Of a DNA stretch of 20,834 nucleotides, positions 1-6,997 are shown one piece after another; position 1 is the first letter of the stretch, and every line of letters starts with the position of its first letter. Location: the NCBI GenBank assembly GCA_900548795.1, contig URLT01000025.1, positions 1-20,834 on the forward strand. The letters are read 5' to 3'. The notes below the pieces were generated by a model. The model ran no database searches, had not been told where the DNA came from, and saw only the letters and a list, made by a program, of their open reading frames with translations. The translations under genes and the position numbers were made by a program. Source of the DNA: an uncultured Eubacteriales bacterium. GTDB taxonomy: Bacteria; Bacillota; Clostridia; Oscillospirales; Oscillospiraceae.

Positions 1-422
1 CGGGTCGCAGGCGGGCCGGTATAGGGCTTCATTGCATTGATGCGGGTCAGATCCTTTTTTGCCTGCTCCACGCGTAGCTGCGCCTGCTGCACGGCAAGAT
101 TCTGTCGCTCGAGCTGAATGTCCGTTAGTGTCGTGTCATATTTCATCAGCACATCGCCCTTGGCCACGCGCTGCCCCTCCTTGACCAGCACCTCCGTGAC
201 GGTCTGGGTGCTGCTGAGGGTAACGGTCTGCAAATTGTCCGCGGTGACATAGCCCTCGTAGGACTGGCTGTTATAGTCGCCGCCAGTGATGTGCCACGAG
301 GCCGGGACGACCGTGACCGGATCGGTGCTGCGGCCGAAATACCAGACCGCCGTGATAACGATCGCGACCGTGAGCAGAATGCTGACCATAGAAATGATCG
401 CGACCTTGACTTCCTTACGCAT
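1..422 (-). CDS. HlyD/MacA-family membrane fusion (adaptor) protein, N-terminal part
   Basis: The gene runs off the left edge; 140 codons are visible without a stop. It starts at ATG 422-420, inside the end of the upstream ATPase gene (8-nt overlap, ATGCGTAA), so the two are probably translationally coupled. The protein begins with a short basic stretch (MRKEVK) and one hydrophobic segment at about residues 8-28, which anchors it in the membrane. A first half-lipoyl motif follows (EVLVKEGQRVAKGDVLMKYD, about residues 79-98), and then a heptad-rich helix (LERQNLAVQQAQLRVEQAKKDL). This order is typical of periplasmic-adaptor-type subunits of ABC efflux pumps. It is the second adaptor in this operon, after the lipoprotein at 1191-2540. 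The ABC permease expected for a MacAB-like system would lie beyond the edge. The family is clear; the substrate is unknown. Confidence 0.85.
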   Translation of the reverse strand, partial: MRKEVKVAIISMVSILLTVAIVITAVWYFGRSTDPVTVVPASWHITGGDYNSQSYEGYVTADNLQTVTLSSTQTVTEVLVKEGQRVAKGDVLMKYDTTLTDIQLERQNLAVQQAQLRVEQAKKDLTRINAMKPYTGPPAT

Positions 423-1191
423 TGCCGTCCACCGTCCCTTCGCCGCCGTAAAGCAGATTATGCAGGAGCTGCTCCTCTGTCAGCGTCACCGTTTCCTTTT
501 TCGGGCGCGGCGGCTCGACCGCCGGGCGGTCGGAGAGAATGCCGTCGCGAATATAGGCGATTCTGCGCGCGCGGTCGGCGATCTCCTGCTCGTGCGTGAT
601 CATAACGATCGTCGTGCCGGCTCGATTCAGCTCGTCGAAGATGTCCATGATCTGCTGGCCGGAGGTCGTGTCCAACGCGCCGGTCGGCTCGTCGGCCAAC
701 AGGAGCTTCGGCTCGCCGACAATGGCGCGCGCGATGGCGATGCGCTGGCACTGGCCGCCGGAGAGCTGATTTGGCCGGAAGGTCAGACGGTTGCCCAGCC
801 CCATGCGGCGCAGCGCATCCTTCGCAAGCTCACGTCGCTCGTTCTTGCCCACGCCGCGGTAGAGCAGCGGAAGCGCGACGTTGTCGACGGCGCTCAGCTT
901 CGGCAGAAGATAGAAGCTCTGAAACACAAAGCCGAGCAGCCGATTGCGCACCTCGGCAAGGTGGTTGAAGCTCGCGTTGCGCAGATCCTCGCCGTTGAGC
1001 AGGAACTCCCCGCTCGTGGGCACGTCAAGGCAGCCGATCAGATTCATCAGTGTGGTTTTTCCGGAGCCGGACGGCCCCATGATCGCAAGGTAATCCCCCT
1101 CGGCGACCTCAAGGTTGATGTGCTTGAGGATGTGGACAAATTCCTTGCCCTGCGGGTAATCCTTGCAGATGTCCTTCATTTCAACCAGCAT
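415..1191 (-). CDS. MacB/LolD-type ABC transporter ATP-binding protein
   Basis: This 258-residue cytoplasmic ATPase should power an ABC exporter of the MacB/FtsX-permease class. It carries Walker A GPSGSGKT (residues 39-46), Q-loop Q91, signature LSGGQ (143-147), Walker B LLLADE (163-168) and H-loop H200. The ADEPTGALD sequence after Walker B is characteristic of the MacB/LolD subgroup. A C-terminal tail of about 35 residues (PPRPKK onward) extends beyond the usual domain end. The start codon overlaps the stop of the upstream lipoprotein gene by one base (TGATG), and its own stop overlaps the next adaptor gene by 8 nt. The three genes are therefore one operon. The exported substrate (a peptide, antibiotic or lipid) cannot be told from sequence. 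Confidence 0.93.
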   Translation of the reverse strand: MLVEMKDICKDYPQGKEFVHILKHINLEVAEGDYLAIMGPSGSGKTTLMNLIGCLDVPTSGEFLLNGEDLRNASFNHLAEVRNRLLGFVFQSFYLLPKLSAVDNVALPLLYRGVGKNERRELAKDALRRMGLGNRLTFRPNQLSGGQCQRIAIARAIVGEPKLLLADEPTGALDTTSGQQIMDIFDELNRAGTTIVMITHEQEIADRARRIAYIRDGILSDRPAVEPPRPKKETVTLTEEQLLHNLLYGGEGTVDGNA

Positions 1192-2540
1192 CAGCCGACG
1201 ACCCCCTCCCCGGTGGTTGGCGAGATCTCTCCGTCCGTCTGAAGCGGATCATCCGACGCGTTGTCGACGGGATCCTCTCCGCCCATGCCTCTCGGATTGA
1301 CCGTGAATTGGTCATCAACCCCGTCCGGGCCGTCGTTCGGCAGCGTTTCAACCTCGTCGAAGCCGGTCTCGCCGTCTTCGGATTCAGACTCGCTCTCGAC
1401 CGGCGTGTCCGAGACGGGCATTCCCTCCTCAAGGCTGTCCTCCGGCCACGCGAGGCGGTCGTTGAGCGTCAAGCCGTCGAGGATCTCATACTGTCCCATG
1501 ACGTCGTTGTATTCCCCGACCGTGACGGAGCGCTTTTCCAGCTCGTCCTTTTCGTTGGCAGCCCAGACGAAATAGCCGCCGTCGTCGGACGCGATAACAT
1601 AGCTCTCGTCGAGCCAGATGCCGCCGTCGCTGCTCTCGCCGTCGGACGGCTCGATATAGACGTGCTGGCCGAGCATCAGTCCCTCCGGTGAATCCAGATC
1701 GATATAGAACGGGTAGTTGCTGGAGGTGGTCATCTCGTCAGTAGAGCTGTAGAACATGCCGGAGTTGGTATTCGTCTCGGGATTGGAGTCGATCTCGGTG
1801 ATGCTCCCGTTCCACGTCAGGGAGCGATCCGCGCGCGAGCGCACGGTCACGGACTGACCCACGCGGAATTCGTTGCGGTTGAGCTCGTTGATGCGTCCCT
1901 TGACGCGGTATGCGCCGCTCTGCACCAGCGTGATGAAGGCGTCAGAGCTTTCGCCGCCATTATTGGAGGAACCGTCCTGCCCGCTGATGCTCTTGACGAT
2001 GCCGTCGATGGGCGAGGTCACCTGACCGGTGCCGTTCTCGCTCTTGAGCGCGTCAAGCTCCTGCTGCTTGAGCTGGATGTTGTACTGCGCTTCCTTATTC
2101 TCCGTCTCGAGCGCCTGGATCTGCACGGTGTAGGAAAGCTTGTCGGATTCCGACGCCTTTTCCTGCTGCTTTTTCAGCTCGGCGATCTTGGTGTTGTTGT
2201 CCGAAACGGTATTGCGGAGCTGCTCGATCTCCAGCGACTTTTGGTCGATGGTGAGCTGCATCTGCTGCGTGTCATAGGTGAACAGCACGTCGCCGGTCAT
2301 GACCTGCTGTCCGACCTCGACCTTGATCTCGGAAATCGTGCGGTTGTCGTCCTTTTTGACCTTGACCTCGTTCTGCGCCACGACGACGCCGGCGCAGACA
2401 TTGCTGCTGCCTGGCATACCGTAGCCCATGATCTCCGCAACGGTCTGAACGTAAACCGCCTGCTTTTGATCGCCGCAGCCCGCAAGCAGGCCAAGCAGCA
2501 GCACGAGCGCTAGCATGATCGACAAATACCTTTTTTTCAT
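1191..2540 (-). CDS. Lipoprotein efflux adaptor subunit (HlyD/MacA family)
   Basis: This 449-residue exported lipoprotein is the first gene of the efflux operon. It begins with a type II signal peptide: KKR, a hydrophobic core and lipobox LLAGC with the lipidated Cys at residue 22. Next come a half-lipoyl motif (VEVGQQVMTGDVLFTYDT, about residues 75-92), a coiled-coil hairpin at about residues 95-165, and the second half-lipoyl motif (TSPIDGIVKSISG). A beta-barrel-like region follows. The last 70 or so residues are acidic and low in complexity (SESESEDGE and similar), unlike core MacA proteins. The start is set by the Shine-Dalgarno GGAGG six bases before ATG 2540. The family is solid. Its role as the outward-facing linker of the adjoining ATPase's transporter is inferred from the 1-nt gene overlap. 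Confidence 0.9.
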   Translation of the reverse strand: MKKRYLSIMLALVLLLGLLAGCGDQKQAVYVQTVAEIMGYGMPGSSNVCAGVVVAQNEVKVKKDDNRTISEIKVEVGQQVMTGDVLFTYDTQQMQLTIDQKSLEIEQLRNTVSDNNTKIAELKKQQEKASESDKLSYTVQIQALETENKEAQYNIQLKQQELDALKSENGTGQVTSPIDGIVKSISGQDGSSNNGGESSDAFITLVQSGAYRVKGRINELNRNEFRVGQSVTVRSRADRSLTWNGSITEIDSNPETNTNSGMFYSSTDEMTTSSNYPFYIDLDSPEGLMLGQHVYIEPSDGESSDGGIWLDESYVIASDDGGYFVWAANEKDELEKRSVTVGEYNDVMGQYEILDGLTLNDRLAWPEDSLEEGMPVSDTPVESESESEDGETGFDEVETLPNDGPDGVDDQFTVNPRGMGGEDPVDNASDDPLQTDGEISPTTGEGVVG

Positions 2541-2565
2541 TGCATACCTCCGAATTCAGAGCGTT

Positions 2566-2583
2566 CCGAGCCGCGCGGCTCGG
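2566..2583. promoter_or_regulatory. Perfect 18-bp palindrome upstream of the efflux operon
   Basis: The sequence CCGAGCCGCGCGGCTCGG is identical to its reverse complement and lies 26 bp before the ATG of the lipoprotein gene. It could be a repressor operator or a GC-rich RNA hairpin (7-bp stem, GCGC loop). No U-tract follows on the minus strand, so it is a poor intrinsic terminator for the upstream Mrp gene. A second small palindrome, TGACGTCA, lies at 2598-2605. I saw no convincing -35/-10 pair in the 108-bp gap, so the regulatory role is inference. Confidence 0.4.
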
Positions 2584-2674
2584 GCTGTACTCCCCTTTGA
2601 CGTCACATTTCGGATGCGGTTCCGGGAAAATTGTGAATAAAACGTGAATTATCGGATCGCCTCGACGGCCTCGG

Positions 2675-3445
2675 TCAGCGCCTCGGTGGGGAGCGACTCG
2701 GCCTTGCCGGCGTCGCAGGCGGCAGCGACCGACGGATCGATCGGCAGGCGTGCGCCTTGGCGACCTGCTCGATGTGGCTTTCGCCGAAAACGGCGTGCTT
2801 TTTGCCGCAGTCGGGGCACTGATAGTAGCTGTAGTTCTCGACCAGACCGAGCACGGGGATGTTCATCATATCCGCCATCTTCACGGCCTTTGCGACGATC
2901 ATGGAAACCAGCTCCTGCGGAGAGGTGACGATGATGACGCCGTCGACGGGCAGAGACTGGAAGACCGTCAGCGCAACGTCGCCCGTTCCGGGAGGCATAT
3001 CGACAAAGAGGTAGTCCACGTCGTCCCAGAGAACGTCCGTCCAGAACTGCTTGACCGCGCCGCCGATCACAGGGCCACGCCAGAGCACGGGATCCGTCTC
3101 ATTTTCAAGCAGCAGATTGATGCTCATGATTTGAATGCCGCCCGCAGTCTTGGCCGGAATAAGCATCTCGTCCATGGCGTTGCAGCCGCTGACGCCGAAG
3201 GCCTTCGGGATCGACGGGCCGGTGATGTCCGCATCGAGAATGCCGACGCGCTTGCCTGCGCGCTGCATGGCCGTTGCCAGCAGACCGGTCACGGTGCTCT
3301 TTCCGACGCCGCCCTTGCCGGAAATGACCGCGATGACCTTTCCGACGCGGGACTTTTCATTCAGCTTTGCAATCAGGCTCTCCGCCTTGCGCTCCGAGCA
3401 GTTTTCACCGCACGTGGAGCAGCTTCCGCTGCATTGTTCGCTCAT
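2675..3445 (-). CDS. Mrp/NBP35-family Fe-S cluster carrier ATPase, C-terminus frameshifted
   Basis: As it stands, this encodes 256 residues of the Mrp/ApbC/NBP35 P-loop family, which binds and delivers iron-sulfur clusters. The N-terminus has the Cys cluster CSGSCSTCGENC, followed by the deviant Walker A GKGGVGKS (about residues 44-51), DADITGPSIP, the switch region DMPPGTGD, and the CPDCGK (CxxC) motif near residue 214. The family signal stops after AKAH. The last 20 or so residues are Arg/Pro/Ser-rich and end at TGA 2677-2675. A different frame downstream reads LPIDPSVAAACDAGKAESLP onward to TAA 2651-2649, which is the expected family C-terminus. A deletion of 3n+1 bases (about 19 nt) near 2748 explains this. 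The N-terminal catalytic core is intact. The start has Shine-Dalgarno AAAGGAGA. It is either a decaying gene or a local assembly error. Confidence 0.85.
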   Translation of the reverse strand: MSEQCSGSCSTCGENCSERKAESLIAKLNEKSRVGKVIAVISGKGGVGKSTVTGLLATAMQRAGKRVGILDADITGPSIPKAFGVSGCNAMDEMLIPAKTAGGIQIMSINLLLENETDPVLWRGPVIGGAVKQFWTDVLWDDVDYLFVDMPPGTGDVALTVFQSLPVDGVIIVTSPQELVSMIVAKAVKMADMMNIPVLGLVENYSYYQCPDCGKKHAVFGESHIEQVAKAHACRSIRRSLPPATPARPSRSPPRR

Positions 3446-3481
3446 AATACTGGGTTCTCCTTTGTTTTTTGTTGTTGATAC

Positions 3482-3510
3482 ATTATATCACGACTCCAGC
3501 TCAGATGCAA
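3482..3510 (-). promoter_or_regulatory. Extended -10 promoter for the Mrp-family gene
   Basis: Read on the minus strand, TTGCAT (3510-3505) is followed by 17 bases and TATAAT (3487-3482), preceded by TGA, which makes an extended -10 (TGATATAAT). The -35 is weak (3 of 6) and the -10 is perfect. The site overlaps the 3' end of the ABC-F gene and ends 37 bp before the Mrp start codon, so that gene probably has its own transcript in addition to read-through. Confidence 0.55.
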
Positions 3511-5359
3511 GCGCTTCCCAGCGCTCCATCATTTCGTCAAGCCGTTTTTCTTCCGCTTCGCGCTCGGCGGTCAGACGGATCAGCTCCTGATAGTTGTCGG
3601 AGGCCGCCGTCAGCGCCTCATCCAGCGCGCGGATCGTCTGCTCCTGCGCCTCGATCTCGCGCTCGAGACGGCGCACCTGCTTTTCCAGCTCCCGCGTGCC
3701 GCCGGCGGGCTTTGGTTTTTTCTCCTTCTGTCTGGCCTGCGGCGTGCGCTGCATCGCCTCGTGCTCGAGAATGGAGCGATATTTGGCGTAGCCGCACGGA
3801 AAATCGCGGATTGTGCCGTCAGAAAGCTCCCAGATGCGCGTGGCAAATTTTTCAATGAAATAGCGGTCGTGCGAGACGAAAAGCAGCGTGCCCTCGTATT
3901 CGTCGATCGCGCACTCGACCCATTCGCGGCTGGCCACGTCCAGATGGTTCGTCGGCTCGTCAAGGATCAGCAGATTGATCTTGTCATCCATCAGCATACA
4001 CAAGCGCAGGCGCGACTGCTCGCCGCCGGAGAGCGTCCCGACGGTCTTGAACACATCCTCCCCGGTGAAGAGGAACGCGCCGAGGCGGTCGCGCGCAGAC
4101 TGCGGGGTGCAGTTCTTTTCATAGAGCATCGTGTCATAGAGCGTGCGCTCCGGGTGCGCAAAATGCATCACCTGCGGGAGATATGCCCATTTGACCGACG
4201 GGCCGAATTTCACCGCGCCCTCGCAGGGCAGCTCGCCGAGCAGCGCCTGCAAAAAGGTGGTCTTGCCGGCGCCGTTGTCGCCCAGAAGCGCGATGCGCTC
4301 CCCGCCGCGCACCTGCAGCTCGACGTTGGAAAAGAGCCGGCGCTCGCCGAAGCGCTTGCCGAAACCCTTCACCGCGAAGACCTCGTCTCCGTGAAATTCC
4401 TTCTCCCCAAAGCGGGTGCGAAGCGTTTTTTCGCGCGTCGGGCGGTCGGTTTTTTCGATGCGCTCCATGCGGTGCTGGATGGACATCGCGCGGCGATAAA
4501 GCACGCGGTTGTTGATGCCCCAGCCCTTCATGCGCTCGAGCGTATAGCCGAGCTGACGCAGCTTTGCCTGCTCCTGCTCATACTGCTTGAGCTGTCGGTT
4601 AAAGCGCTCCTGCTTCTCCTGCAGATAGAATGTGTAGTTTCCGCTGTAAAATTCCGCTCTGCCGCCCGAGATCTCGATGATGCGCTGCACGACCCGATCA
4701 AGGAAATAACGGTCGTGCGAAATGGTCAAAACCGTTCCCTTGAAATGGCGGATATAGGTCTCGAGCCATTCCACGCTGCGCAGATCAAGGTGGTTCGTCG
4801 GCTCGTCGAGCAGCAGGATGTCCGTTTTTTCCAGCAGCAGGCGCGCCAGATTCACGCGCGTCTTTTCGCCGCCCGAGAGCCGCGCGAATTCCTGCCCGCG
4901 CATGGTCTGCGGGATGCCGAGGCCGTTGCAGACCTTGTCGACCTCCGTGTCCTGCTCGTAGCCGCCGCCCACATGATAGGCGTTGCTCAGGCGGTCGTAT
5001 TCGGCCAGAAGCGCCTGCGGCGCGTTCGCCGTGAGCTTGTGCGTCAGCTCCTCGAGCTTGCGGGCGATGCGCGCAAGCTCAGCGAAGGCCGTGCGCAGGA
5101 CGTCCTCGACCGTGTAGCCGTCGGGATAGATCGGGATCTGCGAGATCAGACCCAGCTTTTTGCCCGGGGCGATGAAAATCTCGCCCTCGTCCGGAGAAAG
5201 CTCCCCCGTCAGCAGGCGAAACAGCGTCGTCTTGCCGCAGCCGTTGCGCCCCATGATTCCGACGCACTCTCCCTCTTGGATCTCAAAGCTCAGCCCGTCG
5301 AGCAGCGTGCTGCCGACCTCGAAGGACTTCACCAGATCGCGAACTGTAATGTCTACCAT
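3488..5359 (-). CDS. ABC-F family ATPase (ribosome-associated, duplicated ABC domain)
   Basis: This 623-residue protein has two ABC ATPase domains and no membrane segments, the hallmark of ABC-F translation factors that bind the ribosomal E site. Domain 1 has Walker A GRNGCGKTT, signature LSGGEKTRVNLARLLL and Walker B LLLDEPTNHLD. Domain 2 has GDNGAGKTT, LSGGEQSRLRL and LLILDEPTNHLD. Between them lies the charged inter-domain linker (YLQEKQERFNRQLKQYEQEQ onward) that contacts P-site tRNA in this family. The C-terminus is a highly charged coiled coil (about residues 545-623), as in Uup/YdiF-type members. Start ATG 5359 has Shine-Dalgarno GGGAGA and follows the upstream RNase M5-like gene by 12 bases. 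Nothing marks it as an antibiotic-resistance ABC-F; a housekeeping YdiF/Uup-like role is more likely. Confidence 0.93.
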   Translation of the reverse strand: MVDITVRDLVKSFEVGSTLLDGLSFEIQEGECVGIMGRNGCGKTTLFRLLTGELSPDEGEIFIAPGKKLGLISQIPIYPDGYTVEDVLRTAFAELARIARKLEELTHKLTANAPQALLAEYDRLSNAYHVGGGYEQDTEVDKVCNGLGIPQTMRGQEFARLSGGEKTRVNLARLLLEKTDILLLDEPTNHLDLRSVEWLETYIRHFKGTVLTISHDRYFLDRVVQRIIEISGGRAEFYSGNYTFYLQEKQERFNRQLKQYEQEQAKLRQLGYTLERMKGWGINNRVLYRRAMSIQHRMERIEKTDRPTREKTLRTRFGEKEFHGDEVFAVKGFGKRFGERRLFSNVELQVRGGERIALLGDNGAGKTTFLQALLGELPCEGAVKFGPSVKWAYLPQVMHFAHPERTLYDTMLYEKNCTPQSARDRLGAFLFTGEDVFKTVGTLSGGEQSRLRLCMLMDDKINLLILDEPTNHLDVASREWVECAIDEYEGTLLFVSHDRYFIEKFATRIWELSDGTIRDFPCGYAKYRSILEHEAMQRTPQARQKEKKPKPAGGTRELEKQVRRLEREIEAQEQTIRALDEALTAASDNYQELIRLTAEREAEEKRLDEMMERWEALASELES

Positions 5360-5371
5360 GTGATTCTCCCG

Positions 5372-5956
5372 TTATTCCTCGGCCGTCACGCCGTACTGCC
5401 GCAGCAGCGCCTCGCGGGTCATCAGCAGATTCAGCGCGTCGAGAAACGCATTCGTGCCGAGATGCTCCGGAAGCCCAAGCTGACGCATCAGCTCGCCTCG
5501 ACGGGCGCCGCTCCCCTTCCCGCCGGAAAGGCCGCAGAGGAACAGATCTGTTTTTGTGATTTGCGGCCGCTCCGTCTCGCGCTCGCGGATCCCGGCGTTT
5601 TCCAGCGCCTTCCGCAGCACCTCCGGCCGCATTCCCTCCACGCCGAGCTTGCCTTCCTTGCCGGGCTTGTCCTTGCGGCGCTCCTTGCCGTAGACATCCG
5701 GGATATAGGCGTGAAAGACGCCCTGCGCGGGCAGGACGCTTTTGAGATAGTTTCGAATGACGAAGCCCGCGCCGTCGCTGTCCGTCAGGACGATCAGGCC
5801 ACGCGTCTCGGCCGCCCGGCGCAGAAGCGCCACGAGCGCCCGATCCTTCATCACGCCGAAGCCGTTCGTCTCGAAGATCGGCGCGTCGACGAGCTGGCTG
5901 AGCGTGTTTTTGTCGTATTTTCCCTCCACAACGATGGCCTGCTCGAGCTTAATCAC
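5372..5956 (-). CDS. rnmV: Ribonuclease M5-like Toprim protein
   Basis: This 194-residue Toprim-fold nuclease resembles RNase M5, which matures 5S rRNA precursors in Firmicutes. The visible Toprim motifs are the acidic VVEGKYD near the N-terminus (catalytic Glu, residue 11) and the DxD motif LTDSDGAG (about residues 57-64). Next come the RNase M5-type stretch HAYIPDVYGKERRKDKPGKEG and a C-terminal region typical of the family. Translation appears to start at GTG 5956-5954, overlapping the holA stop by 8 bases (GTGATTAA), so translational coupling is expected. In many Firmicutes this gene sits beside ksgA; here it lies between holA and an ABC-F gene. RNase M5 proper is the best call, though a paralogous M5-like protein is possible. 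Confidence 0.85.
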   Translation of the reverse strand: MIKLEQAIVVEGKYDKNTLSQLVDAPIFETNGFGVMKDRALVALLRRAAETRGLIVLTDSDGAGFVIRNYLKSVLPAQGVFHAYIPDVYGKERRKDKPGKEGKLGVEGMRPEVLRKALENAGIRERETERPQITKTDLFLCGLSGGKGSGARRGELMRQLGLPEHLGTNAFLDALNLLMTREALLRQYGVTAEE

Positions 5957-6992
5957 GGCGCGCCTCCTCCGCGAGACGAAGGATCAGCTCCTCGACCACG
6001 CGCTGCGGCTCCTCTGCCGAGGATTTCAGCCTCAGATCGGTTTGGCAGCAGAGCAGCACGCCCTGCTCGCAAAAGCGCTCGGAGAGCTGCCGCGCCTGCG
6101 TGACGAGCTTCCCTGCGGCATAGGGCTTGATGCCGCAGAGCTGCGCAAGTCCGCTCTCGCCGATGCCCTGCGTCTGAAGCAGCTTTGCCGCACGAAGGCG
6201 GCGCATCTGCGCGCCGATGGCCGCGACGACGGCGATCGGGCTTTCCTGCATTTTCAGCACGGCGTTCAAATATTCCAACGCCGCGTCAAACCGGCGCTGC
6301 CCGAGCGCGTCCGTGATTTGAAACACAACTGCCTCGAGCGTCGGCTCGACGACCGCGTCGATGTCCGCGCGGACAATCTCCGGCGCCCCGGAAAAAGCAC
6401 AGATCTTGCCGATCTCAAGATCAAGCCGCGTCATAGACGGCCCGCACAGGCTCAGAAGATAGGTGCATAGCTGGGGCGTGACGGATTTCCCGGCTGCCCG
6501 AAAATGCCGTGCGATCCACGCGCGCAGGTCGCTCTCGCTCTGATAGCGCAGCTCTGCGAGCACGGCGTTCTGCTCGAGCGCCGTCCAAAGCTTTTTCATC
6601 CGCTTGTCCGGCGAGAAGCTCTGCATGGCAAAGATCAGGCAGCAGTGCTCCGGCAGATCGTTCAAAAGCTCCGCTGCAGCATTACGCCCGGACTCGTCGA
6701 GCGCGAACAGGTCGACGTCCTCAACGAGCACGAGCGAACGCTCGGCCATCATCGGCAGCGCCTCGAGGCTGTCTGCAAGAAGCTGCAGCGAAAAGTTTTC
6801 GGAGTTGATCCGGTGATAATTGAAATCCGACGTCAGCGAGTCGAGCAGAAGCCGCTGCATCTGCTGCAGATAATACCGCCGCAGATAGTCCTCCTCGCCG
6901 TAAAGCACGTAGCAGCGGCCGAGCTGCTTCTGCTTGAGGTCGGTTTTGAGCTGTTGGAAGCCGGCCGAGGGCTCGGCAGGTTTTTTTGCCAT
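5949..6992 (-). CDS. holA: DNA polymerase III subunit delta
   Basis: This 347-residue protein is the clamp-loader delta subunit, which opens the beta sliding clamp during replication. The N-terminus shows the family pattern: FQQLKTDLKQKQLGRCYVLY, then GEEDYLRRYYLQQM (degenerate P-loop region), followed by SLEALPMMAERSLVLVEDVD, the conserved delta-family stretch. The remainder is alpha-helical with the typical DALGQRRFDAALEYLN region. The length matches the family (about 330-350). The start is ATG 6992 with Shine-Dalgarno AGGTAA, which lies within the last codons of comEC; only 5 bases separate the two genes. holA next to comEC is a recurrent bacterial arrangement, which supports both calls. 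Confidence 0.94.
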   Translation of the reverse strand: MAKKPAEPSAGFQQLKTDLKQKQLGRCYVLYGEEDYLRRYYLQQMQRLLLDSLTSDFNYHRINSENFSLQLLADSLEALPMMAERSLVLVEDVDLFALDESGRNAAAELLNDLPEHCCLIFAMQSFSPDKRMKKLWTALEQNAVLAELRYQSESDLRAWIARHFRAAGKSVTPQLCTYLLSLCGPSMTRLDLEIGKICAFSGAPEIVRADIDAVVEPTLEAVVFQITDALGQRRFDAALEYLNAVLKMQESPIAVVAAIGAQMRRLRAAKLLQTQGIGESGLAQLCGIKPYAAGKLVTQARQLSERFCEQGVLLCCQTDLRLKSSAEEPQRVVEELILRLAEEARRD

Positions 6993-6997
6993 AATTG

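Noticed and set aside
3488..5359. ABC-F gene as an antibiotic-resistance determinant
   Set aside because: The domain layout with a C-terminal coiled coil and the housekeeping neighbourhood fit Uup/YdiF-like proteins; nothing seen is specific to resistance types.
3761..6103. Long plus-strand open frame (780 codons) opposite the ABC-F, RNase M5-like and holA genes
   Set aside because: It spans three well-supported minus-strand genes with clear motifs; its composition is that of an antisense shadow.
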